The notes under the pieces are model-generated. The model had not been told where the DNA came from, ran no database searches, and saw only the letters and a program-made list of their open reading frames with translations. The position numbers and the translations under genes are program-made. A stretch of 64,000 nt of DNA from contig JAVHKY010000012.1 in the NCBI GenBank assembly GCA_035079385.1, positions 4,570,501 to 4,634,500 of the forward strand, in the 5' to 3' direction. The DNA is from Aspidiotus rigidus. Taxonomy: Eukaryota > Arthropoda > Insecta > Hemiptera > Diaspididae. Within the stretch, counting starts at the first letter, position 1, and each line of letters opens with the position of its first letter. Positions 41,725 to 54,015 of the stretch are shown in pieces.

Positions 41725-44300
41725 AATTCCTACTCTAAGAAATTTCCGAGAAGATACCACGAGCAGAATCTTATAAATGGCATATTTTTTGGTATACGAT
41801 TGAACTCATTTTATCACATCTTCATTCCTTCACGTCTGCGGTTTCAAATAACGTGTCTAAAACCTTTCGCAAAAATCTCGCTTCACGACCAAACTCTCAC
41901 AAGCCTAGAAAAATACGTACTGACAGCCACCTACGATGTCGGAAACATAAGAAAGGTGCCTTTTATTGTGCGCAATATCGTTTACTCGAGTGCGACAAAG
42001 GTAAACCGCCGCCGTTCACTACACTGCGTCTACAGAATAACGTTAAATGATCCTTTTTCAGAATGTTGCTCTTCAGGAGGATTTCTATACTCCTACGCTT
42101 TGCGGAACAGAAAACCAAACCTTTCTACTGATGCACATGCACATCATCAACTCTTCTCAAAAAACTTCTCGTACACTTCTGAAGGTTGTAAGTGGCTAAA
42201 ATACGTATTTTCTTTGCTGAACGATACTTTGACGGTAGGCACTCAATTGCCGTAAGAATTAGATCGTGGTTTCCATTTTAATAGCCGGTGTGGGAAAATG
42301 AAACGACGAAAATTTCGTATCAGGGCTCATCCTGTAGCGAGTGGATAAATTCGGTTATTTCCTTACGTCGGGCCAATATTTTCACATTGTATATACATTT
42401 AAACGGGAACGCAAACACAACAACTCAATCGGCGTATGATTTTTCCCAAATATCGTGTAAATTTATCGACGGAAGCGAATTAAATTCGTGACGCCTGCCG
42501 GAAACGTTTTCCCATGACGAGCGGCTTCACTAGAGGGTAGATTTTGCACTTTTACTAAAAATGTCATTCCGCTTGTTTTCGGCAATTAGACACGCTTCCT
42601 CGTGCAAAGCGTATATTATATTCCATTAATAATATTTAGTGAATTGTTGTTATTTCCAACTATAACGGTTTCAAATAGGGCGTATAATGTATACCTTATT
42701 GGTGTAAGGAACGTCGATTTATTGGTCGCAGGTTAAAAAGGTGATATCGCTCATGCAGTTTTTGCGTGATGAATTTATTACAGAAGGCGTATTTCCTACA
42801 TTTAGTTCGTGTCCTTATTTGACGCACGGTTGATTACAGAGTGCGCGTAAGAGACCCATTTATACGTAGTACGTCTGGCATCAATTCCAAAACTCCGGCC
42901 TTTGATGCGTAATCCAACAAAATATTATTTATAATATCAACTTTCGACGTCGTATACGTTTCAGAGTATCAATACGACAATTTTCAACTCTTACTTCACT
43001 ACTAAACGCTTAAATTTAGCTTAAAAGTGTCAACGAGAGCTCAACAATGATTTTTATTAGAGCTTTCTTATAATTTATGTAAGAGATTCGAAAAATTTAT
43101 ATGACCTTTAATTTACTGATGATTGAGTTACAACTCGGGTGATCCAGGCCTATTCCTAAGCTTGAATTAATGCAAGCTACTCGTGCATTTATGACCTGCG
43201 TGAAACTCGGAGAGATGGTATCCTTCGAGCTTCAAGTATCCAGACCTGGTTTTAATCGAGAAGAAATAAAATTCAATTACTAAAATATTCTACACGAAAT
43301 CCTCAAAATAATTTCAAATTCAAAATTTCAGGGTCTATCCAAAAACTCAAAAGTCGAAGTCAGCCACAGTCTGATGATGATAGAAGTTGAAGTTTATCAC
43401 CACATTCAGAGCTTGGAAATTTCTCAACTCGCTAGACTTCTGTCGTTTTCATTTTTCAGTCCCAAATACCTTCTCACGTTAGTCCTTTTCTTATAAATCG
43501 GTGTAATGCGTACGCCCGAATTCACTCATTCATCTAATTCGCCTTTGACAACCGATTCAATAATGTTACAAATCCGCACGCCGACCACTAGCTCGTCAGA
43601 GTCAAATCGGTTTAACCGTATCATTATCAAATTATTACAACAAAAAAGGCGTAAAGCACACACTTCGATCACGTGCACGATTTTGGAATCGCGTGTGATC
43701 GCACGCACGCGACAGTCATCGAGCCGCTATCAGAGAGGGTTCATTTTTTCGACACCTGTAGGTTTTTGAAGTGGTTCGAATTCATACGGCCACCTTTTGT
43801 GACAATTTTGACGGTCAAATACTAATTAGTATACGGCATTTCCGAGCGCGTTTATTTCACGATAAAACTACGTGGACATCTAGGCAGCACGACATTGCTC
43901 CTATCAGTATCATAATTTCTTCTAATCTAACTCGATCTGGACAATACAGAAGGGAGCTAAAAAATAAGACGGCCTCGACGATGAATAAAACAATATAACG
44001 ATAACACATGCAGGAAATATACGATGACGTTGAATGTACATACGTACAACCAAACAGGTGCTCGTGTTTTCATTGCAAATCGAAAACCAACTCCGTGGAG
44101 GATACGAACCAACAGATATAGGTTGTGTACTCGTTCGATTTAACTGCGACCTTTTGTCACAAAATAATGGGCAAACTTCGAGAGCTCTTCAATTGTAACA
44201 TCACCCTATAACACAGAATGCGTGTTTTGTAGAACGGGACGGAAACACTTTTTTCCTTCTACCGTCTCCTTGTTCTTTCATCGTTCTTCTCGTCAAAGGA

Positions 44301-44342
<42 letters not shown>

Positions 44343-44739
44343 AGCTTTACCAATAAGATACAATAATAAAATATCAAGTATTTTGCATTAATAGATAAGT
44401 AGCTACTCATACTCTACCGTGCGTATTAATAATATACGCTAAATTTTGAGCATTTGGCTCCAGTTGGGGATTCACTTTAAAGAAAAATGAAGATTTGTAG
44501 CATGCCGGGTGTCCGAACACAAGCTGCAGGAAATTAGGCTTCCTGTAATAATATTCTTCTGATGAATTTACATTGAATATCAATTCTCGTCCTACAAATC
44601 TGGTACTGTGTTTTCGAATTTATTTCAACTAAGATCTTTATTCATGATCTTTCGGATTGTATTTACCGAGTACCGAGAAATAAGTCATAACAGATTCTAG
44701 AGACACAAGGCCAGGTTTCTTCCGACATCATCATCTAGC
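41725..44739. other. Long non-repetitive AT-rich stretch, no supported gene
   Basis: The longest frame (41704-42255, 183 codons) has no recognisable domain and biased composition. A 40-A homopolymer lies at 44302-44341. CpG-containing single-copy-like sequence at 42.5-44.0 kb might be regulatory, but nothing specific was seen. Confidence 0.4.
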
Positions 44740-45680
44740 ACGTCTTAATATTACTTACTTTCTCTCCTTATTGTCACTTTAGCACATCTATCCATGAAGT
44801 GTAAGAGTAAACATTGTCTTTAAGATTACTAAGATTCCACATACAGCAAGTTAATAGGTATTACAATATACACAGTATCTTCTATTACACATACCACATA
44901 CTACTTGGACTGTACACAGAGTGGAGACCAATTGCTCATCAGTGATGCCACTACTCCTCCTCTGTACATGGTCAAAGATGGAAAGATAGGACGAGAGTTG
45001 CTCAATCAAGGGGGTAATTTATGCACTATACAAGGATGTGAGCAGCATGAGGACGAGACCCAACCTTACGAGGCCTATCACTAGGTAGACAGACTTTTCG
45101 TTCTTCAGCTAGTCATTTGCTAGCCTTACAGCCAATTTAGCACAATCAATAGTTGGAGCATAGGAGCAAACATTGCCTTTCAGCTATAGTAACAGCCTCC
45201 ACCGCGTTACTTCCTACCTCATACAGCAAGTTTACAATACAATATGTCCATCCAATGTAAATGCAGTGTATTACTTGAAGTGCACACAGGAAGGAGACAA
45301 ATTACCCATCAGTGATACCGCTTCTCCTCCTCTGTTCATGGACAATGATGCTAAAGATTGTACAAATGGTTGCTTGAGGGTGATTATTTTTGCATTTCGA
45401 GAAGGTGGGTAGCTTAAATACAAAATAAGACAAAACTACCATTGACTGCGAGATTCAAAAGTTAGTTAATTTAGGTTTCTCAACGATCAAGGCTAAGCTC
45501 TCTCCGAGACATATTATCTAGTAGGCATTACCTATTAGCTACCCTTATTGTATGATAGACACGCTCATGCATTCTATCCACGTAACATAGGAGTAAACAT
45601 TTCAAATCATTGATTCACGCTGACAAACAACTGCCAAATCACTTCTATCCCTTATTTTTATTGCAGAAAATGTCATCACT
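44740..45680 (+). repeat. Imperfect tandem triplication with a conserved Cys-containing frame
   Basis: (a/c)ataggag(t/c)aaacatt or close variants recur near 44800, 45158 and 45587. Two units keep the same reading frame: YYLDCTQSGDQLLISDATTP (from 44899) and YYLKCTQEGDKLPISDTASP (from 45269). Both continue PPL(Y/F)M, and about 16 of 24 residues are identical, with nucleotide differences concentrated at plausible coding positions. The following residues differ but keep one or more Cys. It could be a pair of duplicated exons of an unknown gene, or two copies of a transposon ORF. No start, splice partner or family is recognised. Confidence 0.45.
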
Positions 45681-48305
45681 CTCTTTCTTATCAAATATTT
45701 TGCATTAAATTATGAACAATCTAACAATTAAACATATCAACATTCTAGAAAAAATCACCTCGTATTTTCCGAAATTACCCTCATACTTACTTTCTAACCT
45801 CGGATACTAACTCTAATAACAACAGGCCTAACAGGTGAGTTTCGTATGTTTTCTATCTTAATAACTTTCAACAACGCTAAATGAGTATAGGCCTGAACTA
45901 TCAAAAAACTTTTCTCCTAGTAATACAATCATGGAGAAATTATAAAGAATGGGAACAATACAAAATAATAATTCTGAAAAACCTATACTTGTTTGCTATT
46001 GTCGTTTACAGCTAAAGCTGAAATTTCATTCATATTTTCTCATTTCCATATAATATCGAGGGTCGTCACCAAGTCGATCGCGAAATTGTATATGAACTTT
46101 TCCGTAATACTGAAAAACTTAATCATTCGGCTAAAGCATTCTCTGAAAGTAACTGCAAATGTAAGGGTCTTATTGTATCGTGATATATATTTTTCGCGTG
46201 CATAAAAGAGGTGTACATGAACGAGGGGTCATGAACATAACGCGTACTGCTATAGTACCGTCACCATCTATACACGTTTTTCGGAACAAGCGGCAGATGT
46301 AAGCAAAACGAATCAATTGAAATCATCGAGTAGAGCGAATAATGTGTTTTCAGATCAATTAGCACTTGACTAACTTTGACACGAAACTTGGTAGCTGGTA
46401 GTCAAAGCGTCACCTGTCATATTTACATACTCAATCTTTGTTTCGTTTTGCGTTTTGTAGAAGTATAAAAATCATTTCCTATAAAGTACATAATTTTATA
46501 TCAGTAATAGCTAATTTACAGAACATGCGATACATTATTGAAATTATTTCGACCCTAAAAATAATGGTAATAAAAATGTATCGTCACGAATACGGCCTCA
46601 TTTTGTAAGTATCGAGCATTTAATTAGCTATTCAAATATAAAGTTTCATTCACTAGGATGTCTAGGCACTTTTATTCGTATACCTACGGGTGTAGAAAGT
46701 ATTGAACACGTAATTAATCAGTACCCTATGTATTCTACGCCGACAAAAATGCGCGCTATTCATTTTTAAATGTAAATACCAAGAGCTACCTATACAAAAA
46801 AAAAAAAAAAAACAAAAAAAACAAAAAAAAAAAAACAAAAATACCTAGGTACGTACCTAACACGGATTTTCTCATTTTAAGTGCGAAAATATGATTTTTT
46901 TACTGGAGCAAAAACCTGGAGGATTCTGAAAAAATTTCTTTCTCAATAAATATTTCGAACCCTTTAGTAAATGTTCGTTCTACTAAACAAATTAACAATA
47001 AGTAGAGTACAAGTTTCGAGCCCAATACGATGTGACATTTCTCTCGCAGCCAACAAAAATTGTAAAATACTCAGTACCTACGCTACAAAGAGCCAATGTA
47101 ACAAATTATATGATTAACCGAAATCAAGCTATAATGACATCGTACCTACTTTACACACAATAACTCCAAAATACCTATTATTCAACAAGATACTCCTTGA
47201 AGTGACAATAATAACAACAAAAATAGCCTAAACGTGACTGTATGAGCGAAACAAATTTTTCAATAGTATTAAACTAATAAGTACTGAAGTACCACGTCGA
47301 GATGTTTGAACTTATATAAGTCAAAGACAACTTCTCATTCATTTTCTTTTTCCTTCAACCATCAAAGATCACTTTGCCGATTCCATATTCACTTCAGCAG
47401 AGCTAATAGTTCAATTTTTGATAATTATTGTGAGATAAGGAACATAAAAAACATATTTTCATACGCGAGGAACAAACATATCTGCGTTTGTATCCAACAA
47501 GACAAATATAGACGACTTATATATCTGGGTAAAGTTTGTGATAATATGAAGACAGATAAGCAGGAAACTAACTAACTCAAGATTGATTAGGTGCAGTGAA
47601 ATTAGGTAAGCTTTGTAAAGGAATCTGATACCATATAGGTACTTACAAATACAGTGTACAGAATCAAACTGGAGGTATTTTAGCTGCTACTGATACATCA
47701 AACACTCTTTCAACGCGCCAGTGCCGGTAGTTTGCCAATGGATGCCGGTATACTGTAAGATCTGACAAATTTCATCACTCATAAGAGTTCTGTTGCCACT
47801 ACAGTGTTCACACGTAAATCCCGGTGAATGAATTATTCCTGCAGAGGTATATTGTACAATGAACCTATAATTAGTAGGTACACCGTTCATTATTCTTTGT
47901 AATAAGAATTCTAATGTGGAAAAGATGCTCACCAAACCTTTGAAACATTGGAAAACATTTCTGTACCACTGATGAATAAGGATGACACTTCATAGCTGAT
48001 AATTTTACAATCTTATCAAATAAATTCTCAAAGGCAACTGTAAATGGGAAGAACTATAATTGACCTATGACATCATACAAATGTCAAATAGAAACCGCCA
48101 CAATACTACTCTATTTGCGATGATGTAAGTGAAGAATTTACATACTTGTTCACACGCAATTCCTGGAAGATGAGAAGATGACAATGAACTGAATAGCCGA
48201 GAAAAAGGAAGTCGTTCAACTCGCCATTTTACACATAAGGAGCTATAGGTAGTCTTGCTCAATGTAAATAGAAGATAGGCAATCCAACAAATCAAGTGGT
48301 GCGCT
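45681..48305. other. AT-rich intergenic DNA
   Basis: Includes an A-rich run with interspersed C (46797-46840). Minus-strand frames at 47687-47935 and 48065-48295 look somewhat protein-like (CEHCSGN, LPGIACEQVC) but lack any support. No repeat family named. Confidence 0.35.
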
Positions 48306-48652
48306 GCCGTACAAAGTTGAATTGATGTATATACCTATGCGAAAACAACGATCACGGAAAAGTATCAAAAAGAATATAAAAATGTATTCCAGAGATATTA
48401 AGATCGCATAAGTTGCTCACTCATAGCAATTTTCAACGCTGAATTCGATGATTATAATAATTTTCTTCAATAAGTGCTCAATCTTCGGATACAGTACATT
48501 TTAAACCTCGCGATGCATATACGTCCAAAAAAGGGACGTATATGCACTGATATGCAATATTGCAATCGACTGTGATAGTAGTGGTGTGTGAATACGAAGC
48601 TTCGTTACCAACACATATACAGCCCATTGATCTGAACGCCTCGTCTCGGTGA
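48306..48652. repeat. 347-bp dispersed repeat, copy 1
   Basis: Matches 59604-59942 almost along its full length (gccgtacaaagtt(g/a)aattga, aaacaacgatcacggaaaag, ataagtgctcaatctt, cagcccattgatctgaac). The minus-strand frame reads HRDEAFRSMGCICVGNEA and SHTTTITVDCNIAYQC, and in copy 2 the same frame is kept as HRDEAFRSMGCMCVGNEA and TSTITVDCIC. Function unknown. Confidence 0.65.
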
Positions 48653-48700
48653 GGGTTGTTTTCGCATAATAGACCCACCGGCCAGCACCACCACACCATA

Positions 48701-48824
48701 CATGACGAACTAAGAACGGTCTTTAACACAGGTCTTATGGGAGAACGAACGGCTATCCGTTTGTTTGTATGGAAAATTGAACGGCGTTTTTGCCTCGTTC
48801 TTTAGTTTGTCTTAGTTCGTCATG
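48701..48824. mobile_element. 124-bp fold-back element
   Basis: Left CATGACGAACTAAGA and right TCTTAGTTCGTCATG are perfect complements (15 bp), with more partial pairing inside (gaacg...cgttc). Confidence 0.5.
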
Positions 48825-48884
48825 TTTGCACTACACGACTTGATATTTTTTTGGATTGCATAATATCGTTCTATTTACATCACG

Positions 48885-49476
48885 GTACATAATAGAGGTA
48901 TTTGCGAATGGACGATCCGCAAGGAGCGCTAGAGGTGTTGCACTAGAAGATGATCACATGAAAATTTACATAAAAACGTATGTTATTTCAACTCGCTGTA
49001 TCTCTCTTAATACTGAAAAAAAGTACCACTAGTGATAACCTTTTCTGTCTCTCTCGATAGTAGAATAATATGAAACTCATGAAAATAAAAGTTTCATCAA
49101 TTATCTAAAACATCACCTTTTGGTGCAGCTTCCACAAATGGCCGCTATAGTGAATGTAGAGAGCGACTCTTTTCACTTTTGGGTCCTTTTGCAAATGGAC
49201 ACAAACGATGCGTATCTTCACTGTACAAACCACGGTACAAACTGTTGATGTTGTTCCTCGAAATGTCATCGAGGTACCAGGTCGCGACTCTTATGGTGAA
49301 AAACGCCATGATCACCTTCTCGACATCGACAACAGCGCCACTACAAATCGCTTTATATGCAAATAGCGCTGGTGGAGAGCGGGGAACTTGACCTATCTTG
49401 CAAGTTGCAACGAACGTAGCGGAATTGAAATGCGGCTGCGACAAACCTGTGGACAATCCATACCTCTATTATGTAC
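48885..49476. mobile_element. 592-bp element with 17-bp inverted ends
   Basis: GTACATAATAGAGGTAT at the left and its exact complement at the right. The interior has a minus-strand frame of ~100 codons without a recognisable transposase domain, so it is probably non-autonomous. Confidence 0.5.
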
Positions 49477-52400
49477 GGTGGTTGAATCAAAATAGATTAC
49501 AATTTAATTTTTTGTGTGTAGCTATCAGCTTTATATAGGAGAACTCTTTATTTATCATTATGTTCATTGAAATGGATGAAAAGATGGACTTGTATTTGAG
49601 GTATCGCAATAAATTAGATGTCTTTTTAAGTTTTTTCCAGTTATATCTTCATAATTTACATTTGGGATTTACATCACAAATGTTTGAGTAATCAAGTGCA
49701 TAGGTAATTATTATTCCCATTGAAGAGAACGGCAAGTTACAACTAACAAATATGGTACACTTGACTAAAATTGTCTCCATACCATACATAAATATACTGT
49801 AGAAATGGCTCATTATGAGACAGTTTTACGAGGAGGAAGTGGCGTTTTCTTGTTAAACGATAGAGTTTGCAAAAAGCGGGAGAGAAAGAAAAAACCGGAA
49901 GGAAAAGAAAAAAACTGAGAGAAAAAAACCAAAACAGGGAGAAAATAAAAATGGTGTTCGATGAAACTGTATCAATGAAGCACCAACGTTCATTTTTTTG
50001 TACTTATGACATAAAATGGTGTATGGACCATGATATGATCGTTCACACTCGTGCGTTCACTTCACTCACTTTGCTCGATTTGCAACGGATCATATCTCTC
50101 CCTTGATGCATAATACTCTACTTTTTTTTGAGTGGGGGAGGGGAAGATAATCCCATCATCTCACATTTTATCTAGCGCCTTAATTTTATTTTGATAACAT
50201 TAAATTATTTTTATTTCCAAAAATCGAAAACTTTTCAAAATATTTACAGAAGATCATAAATTTCGCCATAAAAATGTACAGCCCGGCGTTACCGTGATTA
50301 TCAGTGATCACTCATACCTTGACTCATATACTGAGAGGTTAATTTCGCAGCGCGCTCCATGTTGGGTTTAAATCTCAAGGGTGGAAAGTTGGAATCACTT
50401 TGACAAGAGAGAAAATACTGACGAGTGAAAAAATTATACAGGTTTGTAGAATAGTTTTTTTTTTTTAATGGAAGAAAAAAATTATTTCAATTTCGACTCT
50501 TGTCAATTTTCTGTTCAATTTCTGGTCTTTGGCACCAGTGATTGCCGGCGTGGGCCATAACATTAAAACGTGGTGAACTCGTCAAATCCAACTGAAGAAG
50601 TGAAGAGTAAATATTCATTTCACTCTAGATATGAACAACAAGAGCAAATGTTTGAGGCAAGTTAAAGTGAAGTCTAGAATAGTCTTCATGGGGTAGCTAG
50701 TAGAAAAACCGTGGACTAAAGGATGAAAAAAAATGTTTTTCTGATTTGATCTTACGACTCATTCTCCGAAGTAGAAATTCATTCCAAAATGAAAACTATT
50801 GAATATGACTTATCTTATTATTTTTTCATTTATATCAAAGAAAAATTAAAGATCATCTTTTTATGCACAAACTACCTATATCAGTTGAACAACGATGGGT
50901 AGTTGTCCTTAAACTAGTTATTCGCTGTTGACGTCATAGATATCTGAACTATAGTTAGAATCGTATGAGAAGAAAAAAACCTAAGGAGTTCCACCAAACA
51001 CTTTTACAGCGTTCATCTTTCCTCCAGAGATTTTAGTTACACGAAAATGGGATTATTCTTCAACATCTAAGCTGTTACTAAAATCTTCCCCTATTTTCAC
51101 GCGATGATTCCATAGTCAACCAAGAAATTTTCCGCTTCACCGTGAACTGATGTAGAATTTTAAAAGGACAAACCATTAAACTCCTAATCCAGCAGTGTCA
51201 CCATTATCGTATTCAAATAATGCAACCCTTTCCGAACGTGTTAACACTTGATTATACGCGTGTCACATTAAAGGATTTAGCATTCACCAACGAAACAATC
51301 CTTTTTTCACGAACCAAAACAAATCATGTTTTAAGCATTAATCTTCGTGCCACGACAGCAGTTTTTTCAATCTATTTCCGGTACCCGGTTATTCGCATTG
51401 GTTATATAAAATCGTCGCTGAATTGATATTACGAGTATTTTCTAGTCATCACGAGGAAAATAGTTATTCTTTAACAACAGATGACAATCCTAATCATGGC
51501 TTTTACTAATTTTCTTCGTAAGTTTCACTCAGGAAAGAGTGGAAAAAAATGAGGCTATACATTTGAAACCCTCCAAAAGAAGGAAAAAAGAAGAACCAAC
51601 AGGCATATAACTTATGAATATTGAATCTAAAGAGGTGGAAGCGGAAACTCGCCACTCGGGAATTCGTGATATTAATCGGAAGTGAACGAGCGTACTTTTC
51701 ACCATCGTCGTAAAATCCCTACGGTTACTTACAATAATAGAAGGATGTTGAGTTCAATAGAGGCAATGAATTTATTTCATTTATCATTATTATTATTATT
51801 TTACTTTTTTATTTATTTATTTAAGAGTTCTTTAACAATTAACCAGGGCAAAGAGTGGCAGATTTGCAACAGTTTTTTCTCATCAGATAAAATTACTAAA
51901 TCAGTACTTGTCTAGGCACGTGGCGTTCTAACCGTACACCTTGTGGGATGGTAGAATCGATGAGAAATAGAAAATCGAAAAATAAAGAAAGTTACTTGGG
52001 TACCAACTTGAGCGAGCCTTAAGCGTTTAGATAACAATTAGCAGTATCATTTACGGATAGGATTATTTTAGAAGTAGCGGTTGTAGCCACGCGACTGTAC
52101 GTCGCTTAGGCACGCGTCGAAACGTCGACAACACCTTTGGACGTACGCTCGCTTGCTTGTCGACACTTTGAGATCAATTACGTACTATTAAAAAGATATT
52201 AGCGAAAAATAACATAATCTGATCCTTCAGGAAGCGAATTAATTAGGTATTTATCAAGTGAGTAACGTATGACTAAATTATAACTCCGCAAAAGGCGTGC
52301 ACGATAGTAGAATTCCTACTAGGTCTTCCTAATATCATTTCTGAGAAGAAAATGCTGTACAAAGTGCAAATTTTTCTATGTTTACGATGAATTTCCGCAG

Positions 52401-52979
52401 AATTATGTGTGTATAGGTATTTACGATAGAGTATTTTCACTTATATTTAAGTATATAATTCATAAGAAATAAGTATGTAAGGAGAATTTTTTTTTTTTCT
52501 TTTCCTCAGAGTAATATTGAACGCCTGAATATACAACGAGAATTTTGATATTTGCTCGCTTTTCTAAAAAACTAAAATTAATACAGATACAGCTGAGCGA
52601 GAAAAAAAAAAAAAAAGAAAAGAGATGTCTATAATCAAGTATCAGGATTTGCAATGGAAACAGAAATTCAATTTGCAAAAGAAATTCAACTTAAAATGAC
52701 CAATCTTACCTACTGTATATCTAGGTACCTATATGACGTCAATGTCATACTTGATCGATTATTATAAGTTACTGACAATTTCAGATAAGTCACAGCAATT
52801 GAAATAAGTACTCTGGAGAAATTGTCTTCTCTTATGAGCGAAAACAACCCAATGTCTCAAATTGTTTTTTTATTGTTTGGCCACATGTTGCATGAAGCTG
52901 TTCAACTTTACTTAATGAATGAAACTGGATTGAAACAAAACAGGAATTTTTTGACAAGTGCGAGGATGCTGAAGGGCTT
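49477..52979. other. AT-rich intergenic DNA, no gene
   Basis: Several short A/T homopolymers and an AT tract at 51786-51826. No supported ORF, RNA or repeat family. Confidence 0.4.
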
Positions 52980-53143
52980 TTACAATGTTTACATTTCTTA
53001 TCAGTTTGCAGGACAAATACCATGAGAGCAAGAAAGACAGAAAGATAGCGTCGCGTCATTCTTGTTCTATTTTTTTTTTTTTTTTTCTCTGCTCTCATGA
53101 TGGTATTTGTCCTGCAAAATGATGAAAAATGTAAACATTGTAA
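52980..53143. mobile_element. 164-bp long-armed fold-back element
   Basis: Arms of ~50 bp: ttacaatgtttacattt and ttgcaggacaaataccat on the left, with their complements atggtatttgtcctgcaa and aaatgtaaacattgtaa on the right, around a T-rich loop. A strong hairpin if transcribed. Confidence 0.6.
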
Positions 53144-54015
53144 TAGCCCGGTACGGAAAAGAATCTGTCCATATGGGCTGACGCGACGGCCGACGGGTGG
53201 AAGGTATTTCCTTTATTTAGTCTCAATCAAATTCTATGAAAGAAGATGATTTATAGAAAGTTTTGCACTCTAGAAGTATTGTTCTCTTGAATCGCTTTCT
53301 TCCCAAGTAATTTTGAAATTACTCCCAGTATTTTCAAATAGGAAAATTACCCTGCTCCCGCTTTGAATTTTGTTGATAGTAGCGCTCCTAATGGATGGTC
53401 GACCCGACAGTAGCGTCTCTATTGAGCGTTGGAAATGACTCCGATACTCCGGTCTTCAGAAATTTCAGAAGGATATTTCAAGACCAAAACAAGAATAGCG
53501 TAAGAAACATAGTGAAGATTATAGCTTCAGAACTTGCTTATCAATCATTATCAAAAAAAAAAATGAATGAATCCAAAAGATCAAAATGTTTTCAGTTCTG
53601 AAGCTAGCAAAATCTGCCGTACAAATACCTATGATGTTTGACAAAAGTGCACTCAATTCGCGAATAAAGGCAAAGAAGGCGCCCTCTAGATTTACCATGA
53701 CGGCAACTTGAGGAAGCTTGCAAAAAAAGTGATAAAATGAAAAAAGTTATTTAAAATATCTAAAATTACATTCATCTGAAAGAAAATTGAAAGGGCAACA
53801 AGATAGTTTTGTTCTCTGCATTTTCCATGAAAAAAAAAATTGAAATGGTGGAATTACGATTTTATTAGTATGTCGTGTTATGGTAGAATTCACCATAATA
53901 TGATCACTTTTTTCGCAGAACAAGCAGCGCTCCTAGCGGGACCTTTATTCGCGAATTGGTTTCGGGGGGGGGGGGGGGGAAGGATGGAATTGCTAAATAA
54001 GCTCTCTGGTTATGT
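53144..54015. other. Spacer, no gene
   Basis: Contains three agcgctcct-type motifs near other copies at 53934 and 55350, and a G13 run near 53966. Nothing coding. Confidence 0.35.

Noticed and set aside
41704..42255. 183-codon plus-strand ORF
   Set aside because: No recognisable domain, no splice or promoter context, biased composition. It overlaps the fold-back at its 5' end.
44201..44410. ORF with a polyphenylalanine run
   Set aside because: Product of the A40 homopolymer read on the minus strand.
47687..48295. Minus-strand ORFs of 82 and 76 codons with Cys motifs (CEHCSGN; LPGIACEQVC)
   Set aside because: Protein-like in places, but no start, splice partner, homologue or conservation visible.
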